A DNA stretch of 64,000 bases from positions 73,505,699-73,569,698 of the forward strand of contig CM060307.1 of NCBI GenBank assembly GCA_030674185.1. The letters run 5' to 3'. This DNA is from Monoplex corrugatus (Eukaryota; Mollusca; Gastropoda; Littorinimorpha; Ranellidae). The position numbers and the translations under genes are program-made. Position 1 is the stretch's first letter; each line of letters starts with the position of its first letter. The notes beneath the pieces are model-generated. The model worked only from the letters and a program-made list of their open reading frames with translations. It ran no database searches and was not told the origin of the DNA. Below, in pieces: positions 11,405 through 22,260 of the stretch.

Positions 11405-11690
11405 ATCTGTCATACAGGGTGTTAAAATAAAATCAGTGTTCGTAATGTATTCTGTAAGCAGTTGGAACCAGAAAAAACGTGAAAGAAGAATACGAACGCG
11501 TATTTCAGTCTTTTTCTCATAATTTTTATATCTGATGTCTGTTTGTTTTTAAAATCTTACGCTTGACAAAGGCCAAAAGTTGGTCGAAAATTTGCGCCTG
11601 TCTTGTCTTGTTGTATCAAATACGCGTTCGTATTCTTCTTTCGTGTTTTTTCTGGTTCCTGTTTGCTTGAACGCGGGCAGTTACACTTGT
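11405..11690. repeat. Interspersed repeat with a near-perfect inverted repeat
   Basis: An arm of about 44 bp at 11464-11507 (starting GGAACCAGAAAAAACG) recurs in inverted orientation at about 11622-11665 (ending TTTTTTCTGGTTCC), with about 3 mismatches and a spacer of about 115 bp. A diverged relative of the right half lies at 40370-40555. Could be a hairpin-forming MITE or part of a longer unclassified repeat; no clear TSD found. Confidence 0.6.
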
Positions 11691-11967
11691 TTTGGATTTT
11701 GTAAGCAGTTAGTAAGACAGGGCATTCAACGAACAGGAGTAGGCCTAGTGTTTTTTTTTTTACTTTGACAAATGTACATGTTTGGTGTACATGTATATTT
11801 TGTTATCCAACACCGATATGTACTGCCACGCTTAAATGTAAACTATACATACTAATTATGGGGCAATCTGGAAACTAGTATTATGTAATAAATTTATGAT
11901 TATAAGTTTACGGGTGTGTTTGGTTAGACTATGTTTGTAGGTATTTGTGTATGAGTGTGTATGTTCT

Positions 11968-11970
<3 letters not shown>

Positions 11971-12059
<89 letters not shown>

Positions 12060-12317
12060 GTGTGTGTTGTGTGTGTGTGCATGCATGTGTGATCTATTTA
12101 TCAGCGCTTCTGTATAAATCGTATTAATACATTACACTCTGTGTCTCGTTAATGTGTGATGGCGGTGAAGCAAGATCAGTTTTAAAAAATAGGGCTATGC
12201 ATAAACATAACTGATATGATTTGTTATTGATGTTACATACAACGAACCAAGTACAGTGCCCTCATTCATAAGCTCTCCAAAAAACAAACAAAAAACAAAA
12301 TAAATCAAACAAATAAA

Positions 12318-12392
<75 letters not shown>

Positions 12393-12411
12393 AGACACAC
12401 ACACACACACA

Positions 12412-12474
<63 letters not shown>
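11971..12474. repeat. (TG)n at 11971-12080 and (CA)n at 12319-12474 near the HPDL 3' end
   Basis: Two long dinucleotide tracts of opposite strand composition, separated by about 240 bp of AT-rich sequence, just downstream of the HPDL copy B stop codon. No clear AATAAA polyadenylation signal was seen between the stop and the (CA)n tract. Confidence 0.85.
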
Positions 12475-12479
<5 letters not shown>

Positions 12480-12579
12480 CACGTATCGGGTACAGTCACT
12501 TACAGATCAGTGAAAACATTTACATCACAATTTTTTTTCACAGGCATAATATCCTGTCAGGAAACATCGTAAAGTCACT

Positions 12580-12757
12580 TCAGGCTTGGTTGGATGGTAT
12601 ACCACCAGCTTCAGTCTGTTCGATGTAGGCCTGTAGTGACCTCCACAAAGCTGTGATGTTGCCGGAGCCAAAGCCTGTAGCACCCATCCTCTGGATCACT
12701 TCCAGAAAGAAGGTGTCTGTGTCGAACAGTGGACGGGTGGACTTTTGCATGAGATAC
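12580..12757 (-). CDS. HPDL: HPDL copy B, last coding exon
   Basis: Acceptor TGTCCAG before 12757. Begins with the third base of a Lys codon, then [22 protein letters not shown] (Glu iron ligand), [16 protein letters not shown], and a TGA stop at 12582-12580. Confidence 0.88.
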
Positions 12758-12895
12758 CTGGACACAAATTGATATTGTTCATGGAGAAAATCAGCAAGAA
12801 TGAATGAAGACTAGGGAAAAGATCATCTAAAAAAGAAAAAAAAAGCCTTACGCACAGTCACACATGCACACGTACACACGCACGCACACACACAG

Positions 12896-12967
<72 letters not shown>

Positions 12968-13077
12968 ACACACTCACACATGTACACAGACACATGCTGA
13001 CACAGACACACACGGGATGCAGACACACGCGTGCCTACATACACACACACACACGCGCGCGCGCGCGCACACACACA

Positions 13078-13132
<55 letters not shown>

Positions 13133-15538
13133 CTTTGTTTCCAATATTATAACTGACAGCCTTGCTGCAGCCCGTTGGCCAGTAAGCCTGAAAATAACCA
13201 ATGCTGCAGAGAACTGAAAAATAACTAAAGGTGCATAGAACTGAAAAATATCCAATGGTGCATAGAACTGAAAAATATCCAATGGTGCACAGACCTGAAA
13301 AATATCCAATGGTGCATAGAACTGAAAAATAACCATCGGTGTATGGAAATGAAAAATAACCAATGGTGTACAAAACTGAAAAATAACCAATGGTGCATAG
13401 AACTGAAAAATAACCATCGGTGTATTGAACTGAAAAATAACCAATGGTGCACAAAACTGAAAAATAACCATCGGTGCATAGAAATGAAAAATAACCAATG
13501 GTGCACAAAACTGAAAAATAACCAATGATGCATAGAACTGAAAAATAACCATTGGTGCATAGAACTGAAAAATAACCAATGGTGCATAGAACTGAAACAT
13601 AACCATCGGTGTATAAAACTGAAAAATTACCAATGGTGCATAGAACTGAAACACATAACTATCGGTGCATAGAACCGGAAAATAACCAACGTTGCACAAA
13701 ACGGAAAAATAACCATTGGTGCATAGAACCGAAAAACACCATCGGTGCATAGAACTGAAAAAGAACCGATGGTGCATAGAACTAAAAAATAACCAGTGGT
13801 GTATAGAACTGAAAAATAACCATTGAGTGCATAGAACTGAAAATAAACCAATGGTGCATAGAACTATAAATATCGTAAGATATGATGTTGGACTCTCTCG
13901 TCGTTCTGAGCAAACATGCTTGTCCTTTACTTCATCGTATCATTCTTCATGTGGGATACAAGATCAATTCTGAAGGTGTATGTTGTTCCACAAAAGCTGC
14001 ATGGGAAGGAATCTTGTGGCCTTGCGTTCCACTACCGCCGTTTCCTGTTCTCTTGAATAGCAAGTTGTTCCTCAATTCTGTACTGTTCAAATGTGATTGT
14101 GCTCTGTGTGCACTGCTGTTGCCAGCTAACTCTGTCACAGGCAGTGTCGATGGCAGAGCTTGTGAGATTGGCCTGCAGATTATCCTCATCGATGGCAGAG
14201 CTTGTGAGATTGGCCTGCAGGTTATCCTTCTTTGTTTCAGTTTCAGTTTCACAAGATGACGTCTCCGTGCGCGGAATGGATTCCATATGCACTAACGTCA
14301 CAGGTTTCATGTAATGGAGAAGATCCAGAACGATCACGGCACAAGTCCTGAGCCTGCACTTAAACCCACGAGCTGGCCAGGTTCTGATGTCCTACCTAGA
14401 TAGTTCCATAACCCTGGGGCCGTAGGGGAGTGAGGTGGCTGCGACCTCAACTTTTCCCGGGACCAGCCAGCACCGCAAGGGCGGCGCCCATCCCCTCTCC
14501 CTCGCTTCAAATTCGTATGTATATTCACCTTTTTTTTTAACCAAAACTTTAGAAAGGCAAGAATGCTAATTGGTTTTCAAGGTGTGGGACCTGGGAAATC
14601 AACCTATCTCTCCAATGTTTTATACCAAAACAGCCGGGAAATGCCCTGCTCTTCACGATTTTCAACTTCCGTGGGATCTTTAGCGTGCGCAGGTGAGAAG
14701 ACACACGGGTCTGACTCGGTTTTTGTCCCCTTCCGAAGGACTAGACGTTCAGTTCGATTTTCCGGCCAAACTGAGGAGAAAAGTCGAGGTATTCATAGGA
14801 AGCAAACCCTGGAACCTCGAGTTTAGTTATTGACAGGCGAACGTCTGAACCATTCTGCCACTCTTCTCCCTCCTTCTTTGGTCTAAGTGGTCACCCCTGA
14901 TCACGGTATCCTTGCTTCAGCTCACTGTACAGAAGCATCTTTGGGATGCTGTTGTTTTCTATTCGCACAACCTGTCCAACGAGGCTTGCATTTCACGAGC
15001 ATGAGTTCTATGCTTGGTAAGCCACACGTCTCCGGAATTTAAAGGTTAGACACTCCATTTTGCCAAGCGAAGTTGCAAATCTTGTGCAGACATCTTTGGT
15101 GGAACCATTTCGGTTGCTGGATGTGCTGTCGGTAGATAATCCAGGTCTCGCTGCCGTACAGCTGGGGGCGCGAGACAACTGCACATCGTATTACGTATTA
15201 TTAAACACACAAAAGATTAAGACGATAGTATCAAGAGTTTATGTAGAATAACACAGAATCATAAGGAACATACTTGACACTGTCAGGGTGGGATGAGCCG
15301 TTTTCCTCTGTTCCGTTCTTCCCAGTTTGACCATCATCATCTTGTTCTTTGTCGACCAAAATTCCGTTTTTCTTAATCTGGTCCACGTCCAGCCCCAAGA
15401 CCAATATTTCCTTCAGTTTCCCTACCTGCAGAAACAAGGGTTATGGTTGTAGCGTAAACCTGAGGTCGTACGGGAATGAGCGAGATGGTAGAAATCTGAC
15501 CTCGGCTTTTGTGGGGGAGGGGGGTGGGGGCAGGCATT

Positions 15539-15578
<40 letters not shown>

Positions 15579-17068
15579 CCCTCTGTTTCTCTCTCCCCTT
15601 GTCCCTCTGTTTCCTCTCTCTCCCTCCTTATCTCCTCTCTGTCGCTCTCTCTGTCTCTCTCTGTCTCTTCCCCCTGTCCTTCTTCTCTCTCTTTCGCCTC
15701 TCTCTCCTCCTCTCCCCCCCTCTCTCTCCCTTTCTCTCTGGAACACACATTACTCACTTCAGTGTAGTAGGTGTGAGGGGGCTCGCTGAACTTGACCCCA
15801 TTGTGCTGCAGCTGACTGACGGTACCAAGGATGTCCCCTGTGTGAAGGGCTATATGCTGCACACCAGCCCCACCATGGTTCTTCAGGAACTTGTCCACAC
15901 TGTTGGGGCCTACACAACAACATCCACTGGCTGGTTCAGGTTCAGGTTCAAGTTCATATTGCTTATAGCCCAGCCGACTATCACAGCCATATCAGGGCTA
16001 ACATCACGACAACCAGGTTAAGATAAAATAAAAGACAACAGTTAAAAAAGCGTGCTTACTATTATTCTTGGAAGTCTGAAATGCAATTAAAACACTCTTG
16101 TAAAATCATATCAGGTGAAATCTATTGATCTCTTGTAAAAACAGGAAACTTGCATCAGGAGGGACGTCTCTGAAGAGGCTTTCTACGGAGTCCGCTGTGA
16201 AGTGCTTATGTCTCACATCGCAGCCTACAACTCCCAGCATTCAAGAAAAAGATGTCTGATGCTCAGCGGCTCGTCACATGGTAAATACCACAGTGCTTCT
16301 TTAGTTTTTAAAAGGTATGAGTGAGGGTAGGATGTGTGGCCCGTGTGTAACCTATATAACACTGTCTCTTTCCTACGGTTCCCCGAGGCAGATGGGAGAA
16401 TTTCTTTCAGGTTGGGGCTTATTTGGAAAAAAAAAAGTGTGTTATCTGTCTGCTTATTCCAGTCCTTCTCAGGATCTGGCCAGCTCATGGGTTTATACGC
16501 AGGTTTAAGGCTTGTGCCGTGATCACTCTGGATCTTTTTCCATCACATGGCACCTGTGAAGTTAGTGCATATGGAATTCATTCCGAGCGCGGAGACGTCA
16601 TCTTGAGAAATTGAAACTGAAACTGAAACTGCCAGAGATTTCTCACATAACTGTGTACCTTTGATTTCACATCTGTGTAAGGAATGAAGGATTTCCTGAC
16701 CTACGGGAGGGCAAGATAGTGCAGGAATGTAGGGTTTGTTCAAGAGGGATTCATCACACTGGGGCAATTCTTTACGCACCTCACTCAAAATATGTCAGTA
16801 ATAACCTGGCAGATCATGTGAGCCTGCGCAAAACCCTATGTGCTGGTAAAGCTTTGAACTAGGGGAAAGGGGGAGTGGGGGGGGGGGGGGGAGACAGGAC
16901 CTATCAAACACTAAGATAAACTGATACCACCAGAATGTGGAACTATCTTATGTTTGTGTCTTTATGTTGCAGGCTGGGATTGAACTCGAGACATGAGATC
17001 TTGAGTTCATGGCTGTATCAGCGAAACCAGCTAGCCCAATTGAATGAACAAGAAAAAAAATCAAACAT

Positions 17069-17129
<61 letters not shown>

Positions 17130-18886
17130 TCAATCAATCAATCAACCAATGAATGAATGAATGAATGAATCAATCAATCAAAACAAGCAAAAACAACTTA
17201 CTAACCAACAATCGACCAACCAACCAAACAAACAAAGCAACAGTAACTGCAGCAACAACAACAGAAGGTAAGATGCTAGCTCAATGGATAAAGAAACAAC
17301 CTGGAAAGCGAAAGAAGTGAGGGGTTTGAGGTTCGAGTCCACATTGGACAGAAATTGTGTTCCTAAAATTCTGTATACGGTACGTATTAGAAACCATTTC
17401 AGCTTCATTTCTTGCATGCTGGTTTTTTTTTTTTTTTAAATTTTTTTTTTAGTGGCGACAGCAGAGGAGCATCCAGGAGTCATAACCCTTAAAGTGTCAG
17501 AAGGTAAGGGTCGAAACACTTGCTTGGCTGGGGTTTCGCCTCTGAGGACCTTCCACCGTCCAGTGCTCACCGGAGTTTCTTACTAATATGCTAGAACATT
17601 TCATAAATACCTTTTTTTCCAGAGAAAGTTTATTTCCAATTTATCTAATCATTTTAAACACGAACTTAGAGGTACATTATCCGTTGTTAAAATATTGTAG
17701 CACAGCCGTGTTCCTTTATGTATGAACTTCATGTCAACATCCACTTGATGTGTTAATTCTTTTTTCCCTGCGTGTATTTCTTAAGCCGTCATTTTGCATC
17801 CATCATAAACGAGAAAATGATTCTTTCTATTGTATTTTGTATTAAATTCTTCAAGTACCATAAATGATCCGTTTTTCGCAATACAGTAAACTCCCTTTTC
17901 AATCCAACTTTTAAGTTTCATCATATCATTTCCGATCAATGTTGGTTTCTTTTTCGTTATAGAGAATCGGTTCAGAGAGCAAATTTGTTGGAGTTGCTGG
18001 TTTTACATTTTTACAGACACTGTTATTTGCCATAAAACTGTATTTCCAAAATAAGTTCTCATTACATTCCGTAACGCATATAGAGCCACAATTTTCTATT
18101 TTGGTTAAAAAAATGGTACATATCACTAGAAATATTTCTTACATTTTTGGTTTGTGGTTTTAAATTTTCTCTACCAAGATAATCTTAAGGCCTCAGCATG
18201 TTTCTTAACGTCTGGTATGTTTCATCTCCATTCTGTATGCTTTTTATGGTAGTATTTCTATTGATTCTGTCATGTTTACCGTTCCAAAGAAAAGAAACAC
18301 ATTCTGAAGAGTGCACACGAACTCATCAGAAGGATCTGGGAACAACATCCAGAGGTGAATGAGTTTGGATAAAATTAGATATTTCAATACTGCGGCTCTT
18401 TAGCATACCTTTTTTCATGCCAAATTTAAACAATGCCTTAACTTCTGATAATTCTCCAGCAAGATTTACTTCTTCGAACCTTTTTACATCATTTGTAAAC
18501 CCTACAACCAGTATTTTAAACATCTGGGGACTCCAGTTTATGTTTAAACATTGCATATATCTCATTTTTGAACCCTTTTGATTTCCTAACCAGATTACTT
18601 GAGTTTTTTCAGCGTTCATTAAAAATCCTGAAGCACTTCAAAAATTTACGACGAGGGGAACAGATTTTTTAAAAAGATGTCCTACCTCTATTGTTGATCA
18701 CCTGAGCACCGTCGACAGACTGAAGTAGTTTGTATTCATTATTATTGTCATTTTTCAAAAACTATGATTTCTAGTTGCATCAGGATTTGGCGTAGTTCAG
18801 ATACATACTGCCATTCCGCTTCTGTCACAAAATTCCAACGATATCTACGTTTCTTCTTAAATATAATCGGTTAAAAAAAGATAATG

Positions 18887-18924
<38 letters not shown>

Positions 18925-19196
18925 ATTATTATTAATTTAATGATGCCAGTACCTGTGCTGTAGTTACTTAGACAGCTGCTACTGCAATATGCGCATATCA
19001 TATCCTGATCCTTATGTAAATCGTGTAAAACCAACCTTGATTGGGCAAAACTTCGGCAACGACAAACTTGACACTGCCCATGGCCTTTCCTTCTGTGGCC
19101 AGTCCTGTCTCGGCACACTTCCAGTACTCAAAAGCTTTCAGCCTCAGACCAACGTCCTTCCCACCGATGACAAAGCCTTCATCTTCGTCTTCATCT
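12580..19196 (-). CDS. HPDL: HPDL-like dioxygenase, C-terminal half in four exons (copy B)
   Basis: Four minus-strand exons with compatible splice phases encode about 213 residues of an HPD/HPDL-family protein: 19196-19036, 15909-15758, 15425-15274 and 12757-12580 (stop TGA). Order and spacing match the second vicinal-oxygen-chelate domain. GVQHIALH carries the second Fe(II)-ligand His, and [10 protein letters not shown] carries the Glu ligand. [16 protein letters not shown] matches vertebrate HPDL better than HPD (which has HNHQGFGAGN). An acidic Gly/Asn-rich insertion follows [12 protein letters not shown]. Introns of about 3.1, 0.3 and 2.5 kb hold SINEs, a decayed LINE and minisatellites. 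The N-terminal exon (residues up to about 215) was not found to the right; it may lie beyond the window, be diverged, or be lost. Coding capacity of the exons looks intact, so I treat it as a gene, not a pseudogene. Confidence 0.85.
12895..13130. repeat. (CA)n microsatellite block in the HPDL intron
   Basis: Long (CA)n with a CGCGCGCGCG patch near 13054-13066, in the last intron of HPDL copy B. Confidence 0.9.
13195..13870. repeat. 27-bp minisatellite, about 25 units, in the HPDL intron
   Basis: Tandem units of about 27 bp built on GTGCATAGAACTGAAAAATA plus ACCAATG or ACCATCG. Units differ by substitutions such as CATAGAA/GTATGGA/ACAAAA. Because 27 is a multiple of three, several frames stay open and give nine-residue repeats (MHHWLFFSS type). 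There is no flanking gene context, so I do not call a protein. Confidence 0.92.
14235..14410 (+). repeat. Interspersed repeat family C, copy 1
   Basis: Starts GTTTCAGTTTCACAAGATGA and ends near GCTGGCCAGGTTCTGATGTC. The same sequence recurs inverted at 16488-16640 and direct at 43893-44040. Contains short direct repeats upstream (GGCAGAGCTTGTGAGATTGG twice, 14153-14215). SINE-like in size; class unknown. Confidence 0.7.
14575..14885 (-). mobile_element. tRNA-derived SINE (Leu/Ser-like head)
   Basis: The minus strand begins near 14880 with GAGTGGCAGAATGGTTCAGA, a Pol III A-box-like tRNA head. It has a B-box-like GGTTCCAGGGTTTGC near 14800-14820, then a body including CACGCTAAAGATCCCACG, a motif common in mollusc SINEs (from memory). 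No intact cloverleaf, so not a functional tRNA. Confidence 0.6.
15274..15425 (-). CDS. HPDL: HPDL copy B, penultimate coding exon
   Basis: Acceptor TGCAG before 15425 and consensus donor GTATGT after 15274. Encodes [29 protein letters not shown] and a polar tail. Aligns with the LLARQGILLDGDKG part of human HPDL but is longer, with an Asn/Gly/acidic insertion. Confidence 0.82.
15540..15740. repeat. (TC)n tract between HPDL exons
   Basis: Pyrimidine-rich (CT)n/CCCT sequence filling most of the short intron between the 15758-15909 and 15274-15425 exons. It could act as an extended polypyrimidine tract or simply be a repeat. Confidence 0.85.
15758..15909 (-). CDS. HPDL: HPDL copy B, exon with Fe-ligand His
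   Basis: Acceptor GTGTAG before 15909 completes a Gly codon begun in the previous exon. Encodes [26 protein letters not shown] and ends PPHTYYTE at a perfect GTGAGT donor. Confidence 0.88.
16488..16640 (-). repeat. Interspersed repeat family C, copy 2
   Basis: Inverted relative of 14235-14410: reads CAGCTCATGGGTTTATACGC ... GACGTCATCTTGAGAAATTG on the plus strand. Confidence 0.7.
16640..16960. other. Intronic sequence, nothing recognised
   Basis: No credible frame. Contains a G run at 16877-16890. Confidence 0.4.
16966..17046 (-). mobile_element. tRNA-like SINE head
   Basis: The minus strand reads GGGCTAGCTGGTTTCGCTGA (A-box-like) and GAGTTCAATCCCAGCC (B-box-like) about 35 bp apart. Related to the heads at 19341 and 41005. 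Flanked by (AATC)n at 17068-17170. Confidence 0.55.
17068..17172. repeat. (AATC)n / (AATG)n microsatellite
   Basis: About 17 copies of AATC followed by GAATGAATG units. Confidence 0.95.
17270..17580 (+). mobile_element. tRNA-derived SINE, copy with shared tail core
   Basis: A-box-like TAGCTCAATGG at 17277 and B-box GGTTCGAGTCC at 17330-17340, followed by a body containing AGCATCCAGGAGTCATAACC and TCGAAACACTTG. That tail core also occurs, on the other strand, in the SINE at 52318-52519, whose tRNA head is different. Confidence 0.7.
17600..18640 (-). pseudogene. Decayed L1/Tx1-like LINE fragment
   Basis: Minus-strand pieces in shifting frames: [18 protein letters not shown] (post-YxDD RT region), [30 protein letters not shown], and [11 protein letters not shown] with GSFMVLEEF near 17830-17920. 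The latter motifs resemble the C-terminal part of L1/Tx1-group ORF2. Stops and frameshifts throughout. It lies within an HPDL copy B intron. Confidence 0.6.
18889..18935. repeat. (CAA)n microsatellite
   Basis: About 11 CAA units followed by ATT-rich sequence. Confidence 0.9.
19036..19196 (-). CDS. HPDL: HPDL copy B, first visible exon
   Basis: Acceptor GTTTAG before 19196, donor GTTGGT after 19036. Encodes [25 protein letters not shown] ... [12 protein letters not shown], shown here in fragments of the family's LRL...AESLPG segment: [13 protein letters not shown] and [12 protein letters not shown]. The acceptor's pyrimidine tract overlaps the end of an interspersed repeat at about 19213-19320. 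Confidence 0.82.
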
Positions 19197-19204
19197 CTAA
19201 ACAC

Positions 19205-19320
19205 ACAAAGGAACAAGGCAGAAACCAAGAGAGTGACAGAAAAGAGGACATTTCTAGCACATAATTTCAGAAGGTGGGGATACTATTTATACTGAAAGAG
19301 CCCCCGGCATCCCCACGGGG
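19205..19320 (+). repeat. Interspersed repeat family R1, 3' fragment abutting an HPDL exon
   Basis: Matches the 3' end of the copies at 25525-26075 and 47045-47605 (GGTGGGGATACTATTTATAC then AAAGAGCCCCCGGCATCC). Confidence 0.75.
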
Positions 19321-19340
19321 GTATGTTTTTTTTAAACAGT

Positions 19341-19570
19341 GCGTTGGCTGTCTCAACTGACAGAGCTGTGTGCCTATGATATGATGTCTTGAGTTTAATC
19401 CCAGCCCGCAATACAAAAATTGTTCCCGTTTGTTGCTCATCATATAATGTTCAATCATTCTGTTGAGAACAGCTTAGTGTTTGTCAGGTTCTGGTTCACC
19501 ACTATGCACTATCCCCGTCCCCTCCATTTCAAGACCTTGCCAGCACATAGAGTTTTTGCACAGGCTTGAG
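19341..19570 (+). mobile_element. tRNA-like SINE
   Basis: Starts GCGTTGGCTGTCTCAACTGA and has the B-box-like GAGTTTAATCCCAGC at 19391-19405. Its tail (CAATCATTCTGTTGAGAACAG, shown to 20: CAATCATTCTGTTGAGAACA) also occurs at about 41165-41285. Followed by (GAT)n. Confidence 0.55.
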
Positions 19571-19588
19571 AAGTCTGCCCGATAGTAA

Positions 19589-19589
19589 C

Positions 19590-19631
<42 letters not shown>

Positions 19632-19740
19632 AATGATAATGATAATAATAACAATAATAATAACAACGACAACAACAATGATGATAATAATAATAATAAT
19701 AATAAGAAGAAGAAGAAGAAGAAGAATGATGATGATGATA
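19589..19740. repeat. (GAT)n/(AAT)n/(AAG)n trinucleotide block
   Basis: Compound trinucleotide microsatellite; the poly-Asp/Asn frames are artefacts. Confidence 0.95.
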
Positions 19741-19799
19741 TTATGAAGAAGAATGATAACAATATCAATGATATTGTCAAATCTTGATACACGAATCAA

Positions 19800-20700
19800 A
19801 TCAAAGTTTTCACTCCCATTATTCATCAAAGCGTTCAATCGCAATGACAAAAATGCAAGGGTACAAAACACACACAGACCGGGAGGGGGAGGACTGAAGG
19901 GGAGTAGGACAAAAGACTGGACACAAAGAGGAGGAAATCACTACTGGACAAAACGTGTGTCTTCAAGTCAGACCTGAAGGAAGACAGAGCATGTGACTGT
20001 CGATAAAACAGATGACACTCGCTCCAATTGCATGGACCCGACACAGAAAAAGAGTGGCGACCAACTGTGGAACATCTGTATTGAGGAATTTACAAAGTAG
20101 AAGCAGAACGAAGAAGTTGAGCAGGAGTATACATTTGGAGGTGATCATGTAGATCAATAGATGCAGTACCATTGATACACTTGTAGCATAATGCATTGCT
20201 TTTGTTTGAAATTCTTTGAAAAACAGGCAACCCGTGGAGAAAATGAATCAAGGGGGTGATATAGTATGCTTCTTTTTACGAAAAGCAAGACGGGCCGCAG
20301 AATTCTGAGTACGACAAATGCATGCGACAGACGAAGCAGACAAACCAGAGAGCAGAGAGTTACAATACTTCATACGAGATTAATACAAGAAAAGTCGCGT
20401 TTTAGATGCTGCTGAAGTTGAAAGATAGTGACAAACAGAACTGAAACGTCGCAGATGACACTAACATGACTGACAGGTTTGGGAAGATCTGTGTGGAGGA
20501 CATACAGACTTGTTCAAGTGAGATAAATGCATCTGATACAAATTTCTGAATCAAAATCTAACGTGGTAACTGAATTAGTATAATTACATACAATTCAGAT
20601 GATCGTGTAACCCGATATACCCTTTAAGCCTATACAATGTATTGCATCAGGGGGAAAAATGCAGCCATCTCCCTTCACACACAAAAAATTAGTCCGTGGT
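19800..20700. other. Stretch with no recognisable gene
   Basis: No convincing frame on either strand. Some parts resemble LINE 3' ends: AAGTCAGACCTGAAGGAAGA near 19960 and the run to 20230 could encode a decayed L2-like C-terminus on the minus strand (SFRSDLKTHVLSS). Too degraded to assign. Confidence 0.35.
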
Positions 20701-21195
20701 GGATTCTCACTGGACCAGACCTGCCACTTTCATGGGGTACACAGAAAGAGCAGAGACGTACCTGCGGACTAGACAAGTGAAACAAATTGACGTTGACTGT
20801 CTGCCTCAGTGAAAGGGAATAACAAGCGTTTCATTTCAAGTGTCCAGGAAAACTTGGGGCTGTAGACAAGCGCTGAACGAGATCGATAGGAATTAGTGTC
20901 TCCTGTGGCTCTTCACAAGTCAGGAAGGGAGGCAATCGAGGTGGGCGCAGCAGAAGCAGATCCACCTCGCCCCCTCCCACGTCGTCCTGGTTTTAGCCAA
21001 AGACGGCCATAATTTGTCTCCCAGGAAGCACCAGGACGTGGACGGAATGAAAATAAGGAGCCGGAAATAGAACAGACACTGGGTCTCCGGAGCAACCGGC
21101 TGGTGAATGGCTGATCACTTGATACCAACACACAGTGAAAACTGTGAGGGGGATACATTGATTGTTTGCTGAGAGATAGAGAGAGACGGGGAGAG

Positions 21196-21247
<52 letters not shown>

Positions 21248-21385
21248 CAGAGAGAGAGAGACGAGAGATAGAGACAGAGAGAGAGACAGGACAGAAACAG
21301 ACAGAAGACAGACAGAGACACAGAGAGAGGCAAAGAGGCACAGCGAGAAAGAAATAGAGACAGAGAGACAAAGAGGCAGAGAGAG

Positions 21386-21428
<43 letters not shown>

Positions 21429-21479
21429 GACATACAGACAGATAGACAGACAGACAGAAAAACAGAGACAGAGACGGAG

Positions 21480-21558
<79 letters not shown>

Positions 21559-21600
21559 CAGAGTTCAAAACACTTTATTACTCAACGATAGTAGCATTAG
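20700..21600 (+). repeat. Repeat block E, copy 1, with long (GA)n
   Basis: 20720-21165 aligns throughout with 26830-27260 (shared landmarks AACAAGCGTTTCATTT, GGCAATCGAGGTGG, GCCATAATTTGTCTCCCAG, GATCACTTGAT). Each is followed by several hundred bp of (GA)n/GACA repeat (21178-21555 here), then an A/T-rich tail with AACACTTTATTACTCAACGA. Divergence is moderate. No coding capacity. Confidence 0.8.
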
Positions 21601-21879
21601 GTCTGATTGGATATGTTGTTTTCCCTTCTGAAGTAAAATCTGTCTGGCAAGAAGTTTTCAAAAATCCAGGATGTGGAAAAAGCAATGAAATAGCAACTTG
21701 CTGCCTTATCTCAATCAGACTATCAAAAAGTATTTGAGGAGGCTGAAACTCTGTGTGGAGAGAGGAGGAGAGTACTTGGAAGGGCTGAACATTTTTCGTA
21801 CGTTGGTCTTCTCATCTTAGCTTTGCAAAGTAAGTGACAAAATTTTTGGATCAGCCCTCTACCATCATAAACGAAATAT

Positions 21880-22260
21880 ATCACAATGGTTGACAATTCT
21901 TTAATATCTGGAGCCACAAATCGTCTGTAAGTTAGTCTGAGAGCCGTAATGGATATTCTGTCTATAAGTCCACCATACTGCTGTCAGGAAATTGTCAGCC
22001 GCAGTAGTCTCCTCTTTCCCCGGTGACAATGTAGGACAGTGACTTAGTGGCTACATAACCCTGCTTCCAACCAACTACACACGGTGTAATATCTAGCGAA
22101 AGTCGTTTCCAGTGGCAGCCAACCGAGGTCTGTGTTCCAATTAACAGACTCCCGCATCCTTTCCCCTTTACAGCAGATAGTGAACTCAGTCACGCTTATT
22201 GACACAAGGATATCCTCAAATGGAAACTAGATCAGCAAAGTTTTACAGGCAGCTTATGGA
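21880..22260 (+). repeat. Repeat block D, copy 1
   Basis: Shares long stretches with 35040-35480: TGCTGTCAGGAAATTGTC, CCAACCAACTA, and TTTACAGCAGATAGTGAA. Weaker similarity extends to about 22650 and 35830. Non-coding. Confidence 0.7.

Noticed and set aside
13079..13777. 232-codon frame with nine-residue repeats
   Set aside because: Product of a 27-bp minisatellite in an HPDL intron; several alternative frames are equally open.
12580..19196. Classical HPD instead of HPDL
   Set aside because: The C-terminal GATGFGSGN...ALWRS pattern fits HPDL; HPD has HNHQGFGAGN. HPD family membership itself is not in doubt.
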